Shown piece by piece: positions 23,393-34,259 of a stretch of DNA of 64,000 bases (the first letter of the stretch is position 1; every line of letters begins with the position of its first letter). The translations under genes were made by a program, and so were the position numbers. The notes under the pieces were generated by a model that saw nothing but the letters and a program-made list of their open reading frames with translations, ran no database searches and was not told where the DNA came from. The stretch spans positions 27,823,032-27,887,031 of the forward strand of contig CM032125.1 in assembly GCA_018894105.1 (NCBI GenBank), written 5' to 3'. This DNA comes from Jacaranda mimosifolia (taxonomy: Eukaryota; Streptophyta; Magnoliopsida; Lamiales; Bignoniaceae).

Positions 23393-26250
23393 TGTAACAC
23401 CCCTAGTTTTCTTAAATTATACTATTATAATTGTTAGATAATTCATTTTAATGTGTTATATGAATTTCCATGATTATTTGGTATTTTAGAAATTTTTTAA
23501 TTAATATATATATATATTTCCATAAACTTGATTTCATAATAATTAAAATTTTTGGGCCAAATTGTAATTTAAAAAAGGGCATAACTGTACATTTCTCAGA
23601 ATTATGGGGTTTGCATGGAAGTATATAAGTTTGTGGGGTCAGAAGTGTAATTTTTCAAAACTTGCAGGTTGAATGGAAATTTTCTAAGTTTTGAGGACTA
23701 AATTGCAAATTGAAAAAAAAAAATTTGAAACCAAATGGGCAGCATACTATTTTCCATTTTCCCTTCCTTTTCTTTTTCATTTTCTTTCTTCACCGTGAAC
23801 CACCACCACTGCGGCTCTCTCACCGGCAACCACCAACCACCACCCTAGACCCTTCAAGAAACTCTTCTCCACCCCCTAATCACCTTTCTTTACCTATACA
23901 CAGCCTAGGACCGACAAGCCACCGTGAAGGTTGAGGAACTGAGAAAATGGGCGAAATGGGTTTGGGTTTTTTTGGCAAAGGATTGGGTAGTTGAAGGGTG
24001 TTTTGCGTAGCTCTTGGCGAGGAGAAGTGGATTAAGTGGTTGCATGTAGGTTTGGTGTGGTGGAGAGGAAGAAAATCAGTGATCAGAGCTCGACGGAGGA
24101 AAACTAAGTTAAGGGCTGTTAAGCTATTTTTCGATGGCTACAGATCTCAAAATGGAAAACTAAAAGTAGCATTGGATTCAAGAGCTCGAGAGAAGCAAGA
24201 TTGTGGTGATTTTGAGTTTTTCGACGGCAGTGGACGGTGGTAGGAAGGCAAAAACTTTCTTTCATCGAGACGATCATAATGGCGTGGTTGGTTCATGGAT
24301 CCGATCTCTCATTGCTTAGTTGTGGTAAAAGATTGGAGGAAATTATATATATGTATATGTATGTACATGCATGTGTATATTCATAATTAATTTGTATCCA
24401 TGATAAGAATAGCTTGAGGATGATGATGTACTATGTATATATATATGTGTATGTGTTGAACTCTCCCATGCTAAGGATGTTACAATGGGCTTGGACCTTA
24501 TATTAAGTTATAAATTGGAAATTATGAAATTTATAAGAGATTGAACTTGAGACTTAGATTGAGGACCTAAATTGGATAGTAATGGAAATTATCGGGATCC
24601 TGAGCAATTGATGATTTAAGTAACAATATGTAGATCTTTTGGTTAAGAAACTTGACTCTATTAATAGGATAAAGGAAATGAGAATTAAGATTTTGTAGCA
24701 AAACTAGTCTTATAGCCATTCTTAGAATTTATAAATGTTGTCATTTTAAGTTATCATGTTAATGGGATAAATAGCAAATTTGGAGTTAAGAATCAATATG
24801 ATAAAGTTGTATTAGGAAATTGAAAGTGGGTTCTAACTATATTTATATCATTATGGTTAGGTGATGAAGAAGTGGGTCACGAGGACTAATAGATAGTCTG
24901 CAAAACTTGTACCATCAGAGATTTTGAAGGTGAGGGTCTCCTACTTTGGGTTATTGTTTTGGTTACAACTATTCATTAATTGTTGAACCCATGTGCGGGT
25001 CTGCCATTTTAGCTTTGATATATCTATCTGTTCTTGTGGCATAACCCCTGTGAGGGTTTCATTTGCTTGATTGTACCTGTTCATAAATTGCTTGATTCGT
25101 GCTTGTTGTACTTGATTCGTACTTGCTCGTTACTTGTTATTAACTTGTATACCCTTGTGAGGGTTTGCACTTGCTTCCATCATTTTTGCTCATTCTTGTT
25201 CGTTATGGCGCCCAGAACTCCTGTCTGTTGTGTCTGGTACTTGCTTGTTCTTGCTTGAATCATTATTAGATGCCTAGTCGGCATACTCGCTTGTTGTATC
25301 CTAATATCTAGCTAGTTGGCTTGTATGTACTTGATTGTTGTACTTGATTAATACTTGTTGTACTTGTTTGGAGATTGTACTTAGGCGGAGTGCTAATCCT
25401 ACGCGAAATGCTGGGATACTTGAGACACGCCTTGCAGCCCACCTGGGTGTCCAGGGTGTGCTATGCCGTCCGCATAGATATCCGCGATATGCTAAGCAGT
25501 CTGCTTAGGTATCTACTATACGCTATATAGTTCGTATGGGCAGTGCGCCATACAGTCCGTATGGGCACACCAATTGTATACCAAACTATCATGCTATGAA
25601 AGTACTTGTTTGATTGGTATAAGGTGATTTCATATGCATGTCTTACTCGTTTCGTTGGAATGCATATTCTGTAAGGGTTTGCTTGCTCGTACTTGTTTTT
25701 GCCTGCTTGTGAAATGTTCCTGGAGCAATAAGGCATGAGAGTTTCCTGTTACTACATTTGTTTTTGCTAAAATTGTAATTGTAATTGTACTTGTATTGCT
25801 ATTGATTCTAGATCTGTTGAGATGCTCTTTCCTTGACAGGTTCTATTATTGCTTGATATTTATCCCTCACTAAGTCCATTGGACTTACCCCCTCGTTTTC
25901 ATTACTTTTGCAGACAGAGTGGCCTAAGAATGAAAAGTTCTGACTTGAAGTGTAGGGATGCTCCTTTTGTAATAGTTTAGTGTCTCTCTTTTGCCTATGG
26001 ATCACTAGATGGATAGGTGGTACATAGAGATGTTGTGATATGTCAGAATAGACTGAGGCACCTTGGTTTTGTATATATTTTGCTATACTTAAGAATTGAA
26101 CCTTGGTTCAAATGTTATAGTTAATGATATGATTTAAATCGAAGTTATTTTCCGCTGCTTTTGAATTATTGTTTGTATTATAAGGTTCAGAAATTAAGTT
26201 TGAATTGAGTTGATATCTCAGCTTTAGGTTACACGGAGTGGGGTGTCACA
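23393..26250 (+). mobile_element. Solo LTR, Del/Tekay type, with perfect TSD
   Basis: The 2858-bp LTR starts TGTAACACCCC and ends GGGGTGTCACA. It is flanked by an exact 5-bp direct repeat TATAC (23388-23392 and 26251-26255). No second LTR or internal region is attached, so it is a solo LTR left by recombination, nested in the internal region of the older minus-strand relative. It shares CTCACTAAGTCC.TTGGACTTACC (about 25866-25890) with the LTR at 27601-29022 (28456-28480). The proline-rich ORF at 23710-23934 and the one at 23998-24243 lie inside the LTR and are not treated as genes. Confidence 0.88.
25440..25570. repeat. Cluster of short imperfect palindromes in solo LTR
   Basis: At least four short hairpin-like units follow one another: CTATGCCGTCCGCATAG, CTAAGCAGTCTGCTTAG, TATATAGTTCGTAT and CCATACAGTCCGTATGG. 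Each has arms of about 5-7 bases around a central (A/C)(C/A)GTC(C/T)/GTTC core. They are spaced about 30-40 bp apart. Confidence 0.7.
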
Positions 26251-26255
26251 TATAC

Positions 26256-27600
26256 TATAGCCATATTTTTTTTTTCCAGAAATTTCATGATTAACATAAA
26301 TAACCCTAATGTAATGAGGCAACCTAAGACAACGAATTCTATGTCCTGAATGGAAAAATCTTGCTTCCATCACTTAAATTCTTTATGATATATGTAACCA
26401 CCCTTTTTATAGCTAACCTTTTGGTTAGCAAGGACACACGAAACTATCATGCACATTTTGTAGGAAGAATGATAACTGACATAAGTTAATCTTGGTCCAT
26501 AGTTCACAAAATCACCTCATGTCTTTATTTGTCATTTTAAACCACCAATTCTTTTAACTAGATTAGTCATTGAATCTGACCTAATTACATCCTAGCTCTT
26601 CCCGATCGACTACAACCTTGACTTCAGTAAGATTACCCTAATGATACTTCGTGGTACTGCATACCTTTAAATATATCTTTTTCCTAATCGACACTCAATT
26701 AACTTAATGCACAATTGATATTCCTATGGATGTCTACAACAATGAGTATGAATGTTGTATGACTCTTTCCTAAATTCCAAATCCACTAATTATCCTGAAT
26801 AGATTTGCTAAAGCCTAATCTAATAAATCTACATCTTGTATATCATATCTGCAAATGTTGTAGGAATCTAGCCATCCAAATGACGTTATATCAATTCCTA
26901 GTACCTACATTACAAACGAGAAGTAATTCCCAGAATACCTTCTCCACTGACTTATAAATAAGGATAGTTCTGCTTAGCCCAATTATAAATAAATTATATC
27001 TTTACCTTGGGCCAAGTTATATGTATGAAGCCAAGTATTAGGATCCCACATTCAATGAGGCTTATTTAGTTCCTATCCTTGTCTCACAAGTTCTTGTATT
27101 CTAATTGCTAATCCTTCCATAAACCTCAGCAAATGAAGCCTATGAATTTACTTAAAGTCCTTTCCATGGGATCTTTTATGATACCTTCAAAATTGTAGGG
27201 TTAGTTTTGTTTATCGCTATTCCACAAAAGCAGCATTTATCGCTAACCTGTAGAAATATGGTTTTACTAGAGTCAAATTAATGCCACATGTCTCCCCAAC
27301 TTCTATCCAAATCCCACTGACTTGGTTGAGGTTGTCAATAAACTGCAAGAGCATCATGTCATCTCTATTAGATTCTAAGTTCGGGTTGCTTGCTTCTGAA
27401 TTCTTTCCTAAAATTGACATAAGGGGTTGTCACTAACCTCTATCTTTCCTTATACGTTTCCCTCTAAAGTATTCTCCACATAATGTTAAAATCTATTAGT
27501 GATTATTTGTTGTGATACAAGTGATCTTCATTTGTGCCTGACTTTAATCAGCATTAATTTCTAGCATATCAAAGTTTTAGCTCGAAAGGACGGGCCTAAA
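26256..27600. other. Internal region of decayed minus Gypsy, no readable ORF
   Basis: By position this should continue the internal region of the minus-strand Del-type element (3' LTR at 19717-22596), after the nested solo LTR. I could not read a convincing pol domain in either strand. The short minus ORF at 27217-27420 has no recognisable motif. Confidence 0.35.
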
Positions 27601-29022
27601 CTAAAATTGTTCTATACTATATGGCTTTGCCAGCTAATGTTTATAGATTGTACTATTACATTTAGTTCCATAAATATGTTTTTAATCAGTTATTTGAAAT
27701 ATGTATTATTTGTTGGCATAATGTTAATCACCTTGAGGATGCTCTTGGGGAGTTACCACCCAATGGATGCCATGGGGCAGTTGAGCCTAGGGTTAGGTCC
27801 AGAAAGATGACCGGGTGGTATGGACTGACGATGGCTAATCTCTTAAGTAGTGCCCCCTTAAGATCCTGACTTGCGGATAGTTAGAGGTAGCTATCTAGTA
27901 AGTGGCAGGATCTAGCATGTGGTCGACCATGCCACATGTCTACCGAGTTGAGTGCTCGGGTATTGAGTTGAATGTTTAGGTAATGGAGTAATAAGGGAAA
28001 TGTGTCATATTATATGTGTACTCCGTGTTATTATTTATATTCTATTTGGAGAGCAATAAGGACGAAGTTGCTAACAGTCTGCTATGATTGGAAAACGGTT
28101 ACTATTATGATATGTTTTGTTATATTTTGTTATATCACGTCTTGATTGTTTAGTGTCTCTTTCATTTGGACTCCCATTCTATTAATACATCATTTACCGC
28201 ATTTTTGACATCTTGGTTGATTGATCATTTATTTTGTAGTTGCTTCTATTACCATGTAATATTTTGTTAGATACACCTATTTTCACAAGTACTACTTATT
28301 CAAGCCCTATTTTGATAAAGTGTCATTTTACAACTTCTGATTGTCTAGATTCTTCCTTTTATTTTGTTTGCTCATTTATCCATTATGAGAGGAATCCTTT
28401 TGTTAGTTTCTTTTGACCTTATGCATTTGTTATTGATTACCTCCCCTTTCTACCTCACTAAGTCCTTTGGACTTACCCACTATTTCTGTTTCTTAATTCT
28501 TTCCCAGATAGGATTGTCGGAAAGCTGGAGGCCTAAGCTTTCTCAAGGGCATATGTGGATAGATTTATAGTTAGTACTAGATGTTCATGCATTTATGAAC
28601 ACTGGAATATGTAATTGGACTTATAGTTTGTTATGCACCTCTTGGGACTGTTAAGACTTTGGCACCCATAATGTTGGGAATTTTGGTTTTAGTGGTGGCA
28701 TTCAAGTTAGTATTGCTTTTGCAAGCAGGTAGTCTACGATATCAATGTATTAGACTTGTCATGATGCCACAAGAACGTCAAGTTTGTTTTTCAACCTCTT
28801 GATGTGAATATTATGTGAATGTATACTTGTAGTTTTGAAGTTCGTGTTAATGTGGATTATTTTATAGTAGGATATCATAGAGAATTGGCATAAATGGTTT
28901 TGGGTCGATGTGCACCCTTTTAAACTAAAATTTTGGAGGTGTGTGTTTGGTTATAAATTATTAAATTTAGATTGGAGTATCACCTTGACTAGAAGCAGGC
29001 AACTTCCAGGCGGGGCATTACA
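27601..29022 (+). repeat. Truncated Del/Tekay-type LTR (3' part)
   Basis: It ends CAGGCGGGGCATTACA, the counterpart of the TGTAATGCC start at 19717. It carries CCTCACTAAGTCCTTTGGAC (about 28454-28473), as in the solo LTR, with the same distance-to-end order. The left boundary is not clear; the LTR start is missing. Confidence 0.55.
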
Positions 29023-29907
29023 ATAAATGAATGTTATTGAATGTATAAAATATTTTTTAAAGAAAAACTTGTTTAAATAATATTTTTTGTAAAGGTCTTT
29101 GTCTATATGTATAAACCTATCCAACCACTTTTAATCCTCTATTTCAGTTCATGTTACATTTTATATTCCAAATTCATGAATATATGTTGTGGAGAACATT
29201 GTAATTTGTGTTAAAATATAAAAATAAAATAAATATAATTTTGTTATCACCATAAATAGTTCTTTAAAAAATATAATGCATAAATTAATAGATCAAATCG
29301 CCTAACCAGATCAATAGGCAATCACAATACTTATTGTTGTTCTAAAACCATAATTGTCTCTTTATGTGTGGGTATTATCGGCTGATCATGACTTCAAGAA
29401 TAAACCACATTAGCTCATATCAGTGTCTCATCCCATATGCATGACCACGAGGAGACTAGAAACCAATTCGTAGTCATGTTACCAAATTAAAAACACAAAT
29501 TCTCGTGGGGTTGTATAAAATAAAATTCTCTAAATTCACAAACTCTATGTGCCAAAAAACGGTTATGGCCCCTTTACATAAGTCTAAAAGTTAGCCATTA
29601 GAAAGGATTAATGGACCACTAAACATCATAAAGCACTATAAAAATCAATTATAATTAGGTTCAATTAATGATAAAATAAAAATGGTCAAACAATTATAAA
29701 AATCATAGTAAAATGATTAATGAAGCCTTAAATATAAAATGAACGAATAAATAGGGACATCAATTGTAATATTAAAATACATAATAAAATAATTTCTTGA
29801 AAATAAAATAAATTGAAGAAACTTTAAAATTTATTTTTAATATATTTCAAATGTATTCATAATTTTAAAATAATTAATAGAATACGAATCGAAATAAATG
29901 ATTCAAA

Positions 29908-30016
29908 GTGTTTTCTGATGAAGCAACTGCACAAGCGTCGACCAATTGAAAAGTTTCCAATTCGCATCGAATTTGGCCTGTGGATGGAGTCATCATGATT
30001 TAAGAACGATTCAATA
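29908..30016 (+). repeat. Partial copy C of the secreted-protein upstream region
   Basis: CGTCGACCAATTGAAAAG, then TTCGCATCGAATTTGGCC, TGTGGA and TCATCATGATTTAAGAA parallel 12036-12115 and 48040-48110. The similarity stops after about 110 bp; no eight-cysteine exon follows. Confidence 0.65.
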
Positions 30017-30138
30017 CACAAATAAAAATGAGTATCCACCTGAAATTAGTGTCCACTTTAAAAAGCTACTGATTTTTAATTAGTGCCCACCTACACTGGG
30101 GAATTCCAGAAATAATGATTAGTAGCTTTCCTAATTTC

Positions 30139-30139
<1 letters not shown>

Positions 30140-30194
<55 letters not shown>
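30140..30194 (+). repeat. (TAA)n microsatellite
   Basis: About 18 uninterrupted TAA/ATA units. Confidence 0.95.
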
Positions 30195-30198
<4 letters not shown>

Positions 30199-30374
30199 GC
30201 CGCTCCACAGCTGTAAAAAAAGTACAAATTGAAATTTGAAATTACAAATACCTCCATATGAGTAACAATCTACTTCGCAAAAATTTAATGAAATAAGACT
30301 AAATTGAATTTATATTTATTATATAATTAAATAAATTTGACTAACTTAAATTTAGATTATAATATGATAATATA

Positions 30375-32089
30375 GGATTAATTACAAAAGCCTTCCTGAA
30401 ATTTGATACAATAATTAAAAAATAGAATTAAAAATTATGCATTTGACAGTTTTTTTGCTTGAGAAAAAAATGATTTTAGCCACAAAAAAAGAAAATAAAA
30501 TAAAAGAAAAGGGATTCATCTCATTAAGTTGATCTAGAAAAAACAAAACTCACTTTCTTTTCTTCATTCATGCACTTTCAAACCAAATTTTATAAAAAAA
30601 TATCTTCATTGCAGTATTGGTGAAAATTTGTAATCTAATTTTTTTCATGGTGGTTAGAATTTTTTTAGGCATTTTGAATTTTCTAGCAAAAAGTATTTTG
30701 CATTTTTATATCTTTAACAACAAATAGAAATTTCTTTTTGGATTTTACAATAAATAGTCGATGGGTTTATATTTATATTCTTGTATATATATATATCATA
30801 GAGTTTAGGAATTTTATAAATTACAAAAAGGATTTAGAGTTTTCACAAGGATGGCAGTGGGGCGGGTTAGGCTCGCCCCATACCCCGCCCCACGAGATCA
30901 TACCCCGCCTTGTCCCATTTCGTCCTGTCGGGTTGCCAGGTTAGCTTGGGAAGAATTAGAAAAATTGAAATCAGTCAATGAAAATATTAAATTAGAACCA
31001 CTTGATAGCAACTAAAATTCAAATTTCAGGTACAAAAATGAAAATTCATGCAAACAAGATAGGATCCTGAAGCAAAATAGGAGATAAGAATAGGATTAAA
31101 GTAATAACCCATACAACATCCAAAATTTTATACATTGTGAATTTGTAACAGTAAATTGAAATAAAAAATGTAAAATAAATTATATATAATATATCTGTTA
31201 TTATTATATATATAATATTTATTTTGGGAAGGGGGGTTAGGTAAACCCCATACCCTGCCCAAATAATTCAGGTTATGAAAATCGCGTCCCATACCCCGAC
31301 CCGTACCCCATTTGGCCACCCCATTCCATTTGGGATAGGTAGAGCTCGGGTTTGGGTTTTTGACCCGCCCCATTGCTATCCCTAGGTTTTCATCCTCAAA
31401 AAAAGTAGGGCCCTTTTTCTCGTGCAGTTTGCAAAATTTTTTGCATGGGTTTAGTATTATGTTCTGGTATATAAATGTGTGTTACAGGTTTTAGGAATTG
31501 TAGAAATTAGGTCGTTTATAATGGTATGTATTGGGAATATTTTGTAGAAATAAAGTTGGTGAAAAAGTGAAAAATTCTCCATTTTCCCTTTTCAATCTTA
31601 CAAGTCAATATTATTGGGGTACTCAATCCTCTAGTTATAAAGATAAAAATCCAAAATACTTTTTGTTAGAAAACCCAAAATACCCGAAAAAATTCAAACC
31701 TCCAACAAAAAAAAAAAAAAAAAAAAAAAAGATTATGATTCTAATTTTTCACCCATACTGCAATGAAAGATAATTTTCTATAAATTTTGGTTTGAAAGTG
31801 CATGAATGAAGAGACTTTGTTTTTTCTAGATCAAGTTCATGGATGAATTTCTTTTCTTTCTTTTTTGGCTAATTTTTTTCTCAAGCAAAGAAACTATCAA
31901 ATGCATTATGTTTGGGTTAAGTTATTGAAGGGTATTTTTGGAATATCGAGTAAAATATACACATAAATTTTCTCTCTCCACTTCTTGATCCATTGCCATT
32001 AAATTGAGGGTGCTTTTGTTACATTTAATAGTTTAAGGGGGTGTTTGTGACTATCAATGTAGTTCAAGGGGGCAAAGTGTATTTAACCC
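30375..32089. mobile_element. Long-TIR MULE-like non-autonomous element
   Basis: The left end GGATTAATTACAAAAGCC and the reverse complement of the right end (GGGTTAAATACACTTTGCCC) are related. Inside them lie long inverted arms: 30430-30720 matches the reverse complement of about 31640-31915 (for example TTGCTTGAGAAA... against CTCAAGCAAAG, and TTTCTAGCAAAAAGTATTTT against AAAATACTTTTTGTTAGAAA). Arms of several hundred bases fit a Mutator-like element. No 9-bp duplication is visible (GATAATATA left, TTAAAAGAA right). No transposase. A hAT-like MITE sits in the loop. Confidence 0.6.
30847..31385. mobile_element. hAT-like MITE nested in the MULE-like element
   Basis: The 539-bp element begins AAGGATGGCAGTGGGGCGGG. 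The reverse complement of its end reads CTAGGGATAGCAATGGGGCG. The flanks GTTTTCAC (30839-30846) and GTTTTCAT (31386-31393) form an 8-bp target duplication with one change. GC-rich CCCCATACCCCGCCC words lie near both ends and AT-rich sequence in the middle. No ORF supported. Confidence 0.85.
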
Positions 32090-32169
32090 TTAAAAGAACC
32101 TTGTTTTGACTTCAATAAGATTTGAGGTAAAGAGATAAGGATAAATGAATATTTGGGGAGGAAAAAAAA
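32090..32169. other. Short A-rich spacer
   Basis: A-rich sequence (GAAAAAAAAGAAAAAAAAG) between the MULE-like element and duplication copy B. No feature. Confidence 0.5.
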
Positions 32170-32644
32170 GAAAAAAAAGAACAACTTTCATTTTTATTTT
32201 TTTTATTAAATGGTCTTTCAACAGCCACAAGTGAGAAAAGTTTTTTTGCTATGAATATTATCAAGAATAGGCTTCAAATAAAATAAGATGAGTTTTAGCC
32301 GATATTGATTCCATCATTAATGAATCTTATGATATAAAAAAGTGTGCTATTCAACTTCAATAAAGATGTGATTTCGATCTCACAAATTATAAAATTTGCA
32401 TTTTATTTTTTAGGTTTTATAATTTTTTGCTCTTCCACTTTTATTTCTGAATCCGACTCTGATAGGAATTATGACAAGCTAGTATATATGATGTGTTTCA
32501 TTTTTCTTTTTTAATTGAGTAAATGGTGTAACATATCATACTATTGCATATAGTTGGTTGGAACTTCATGTTAAACTTGGGTGAATGAAGTTAGACTGAG
32601 CATCCTAGTGAGAGGTTGGATTCTCACTTGCTTTATGAAGTAAT
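32170..32644 (+). repeat. Segmental duplication, copy B (left part)
   Basis: This matches 11160-11610 closely (for example AATATTATCAAGAATAGGCT, GAGAGGTTGGATTCTCACTT) up to TTTATGAAG/TAAT, where the Copia C LTR begins. It continues at 47075. Confidence 0.85.
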
Positions 32645-33218
32645 TGTTACGAATTGAAGTTTCAAAGCTTCAAAATTCAAATAAAATTTTTAGTTTTTTT
32701 TTTTCTCATTTAAAAGTGTAACCTACCTATTCATTTTTGTAACATCCCCATTATTTTATAGTACCTAACAATGCAATAATTTGGTTTTATTCTCATCAAT
32801 TGCATGATTTATCCTAAGTAGTATAAATAGGTGTCCTAGAGTCTAGGTAGGTGAACATATCATTTTGTGATCTTAGTGCACTCTCTTCCTCTCTAAATAT
32901 TCTTCTAGTTTAATATATACTTTGGGCAACAAGATAAGGTCTTGTTCACCAGCTTTTTTGTGATCGTGCTCACAATAAAAGACACTAGTTGTGATCTTTT
33001 GGGTCTTGTCTTGGAGTGGTGGTGAGCTGCCAGTACCTCCACAGAGGAGAGGCCATCACAATCTTAGGACAATATCAAGTGACGTGACTTCTACAGGCCA
33101 ACTGTTTACATTTTGGAATCTATGTTATTTTCTGAATATTTTATGATTATATGCATATTTTTTTATTTATATGAGTTTTGGTGTAATTTGCATGAATTCT
33201 TCTTGATTATATATAACA
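32645..33218 (+). repeat. 5' LTR of Copia C
   Basis: The 574-bp LTR starts TGTTACGAATTG and ends TATATAACA. Matching landmarks in the 3' LTR include TCCTAGAGTCTAGGTAG and TGTGATCGTGCTCACAATA. Confidence 0.88.
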
Positions 33219-34259
33219 ATCTAAGTTCGTGATCTAAAATTTCTCAACATATTATCCGTCTGTTAATATTCTTCTAGTGAGAATTAGATTATCCTTTTAG
33301 ATTGCTGTTTATTGAGTATATATCATATTTTGTGACTTCCTGATTGATATTGTTTGTGAATGATAGAATATGTATAGTTTGAGTAAAAAGCAAGAACGAA
33401 AAACTCCTCGGTAGTTGAACATAAGAGGCTGTCCGCAATCACAATTGTGTAACCAAAGATTGCTCTTTAATTTTGTTCTTTAATTAGTTGGAATTTTCTT
33501 TTCAGAAAAATATTCTCTAATTGTTTAGCCAGAAAAGCTTTGAAAACTTTGTTTGCAGTTCTCAAGTATTTGCTGGTATTCAGTTTGCTTTCCATTATTT
33601 TAATATTTAATGAAATATTTTCAATTTGATTTGATTATATCTATAAAACGCCTTTTAAGTAATTGGCTACTGTTATTTAAAAAAAAAAAAAAAAAAAAGA
33701 GAATCCTTTACTTGTTGGCTTAGCACTATAATCTTGTATTTCAAACTGTACCAGTACATAACTTTAATTATATAAATCTAATTTTTCAAACAATTGTAAA
33801 AGTAGTCATTAGCACTTTCTGTTCAAAATAGTGTTAATACTTTGAAGAAAAAATAGATAACTAATTGCCTAAAAGGCAAAGAAAACTGTTACTGTTATAA
33901 ATTTTTAGCAACTGAAAACAAGATTTTGAGTAATTTATAGATTTAAATTTGAAGTTTTACTACTCTACTCAAAGTTATTTTGCCATGGTGATTAGTTTTC
34001 AATTTCAGTAATATATAACTCTATGTTTAAATACAATCCTTGAACATTCACAGCAATTCAATTGGTAGCAAATAAAGTCCTACTACTTTAATAGGAAAAG
34101 GCTTATATTTGTGTTTTGTGTACTTTCATTTGTCTATTATTTCATTGCTTTAGAAAATCTGATAATTTTATTAAATTGTGAATATTATTTTACTATTGTA
34201 CAGTCAGCTTTTGTTCTTCTTTGCCTTTATCAATTCTTAATTGTTACTCAAAAAGAAAA
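33219..34259 (+). other. Untranslated leader of Copia C
   Basis: AT-rich leader between the LTR and the gag start, with an oligo-A run at about 33677-33698. No ORF. Confidence 0.6.

Larger units (their letters stand above)
29023..30374. other. Intergenic with partial locus copy C and microsatellite
   Basis: No gene. It contains a third, truncated copy of the sequence upstream of the secreted-protein genes (29908-30016) and a TAA microsatellite (30140-30194). The rest is A/T-rich without structure. Confidence 0.5.

Noticed and set aside
23710..24243. Proline/serine-rich ORFs as genes
   Set aside because: Both lie wholly inside a solo LTR with perfect target duplication and have no recognisable domain.
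25020..25400. CRISPR-like array from recurring ACTTGATTGTACTTG words
   Set aside because: The words are irregular in length and spacing, lie inside a plant LTR, and have no unique spacers.
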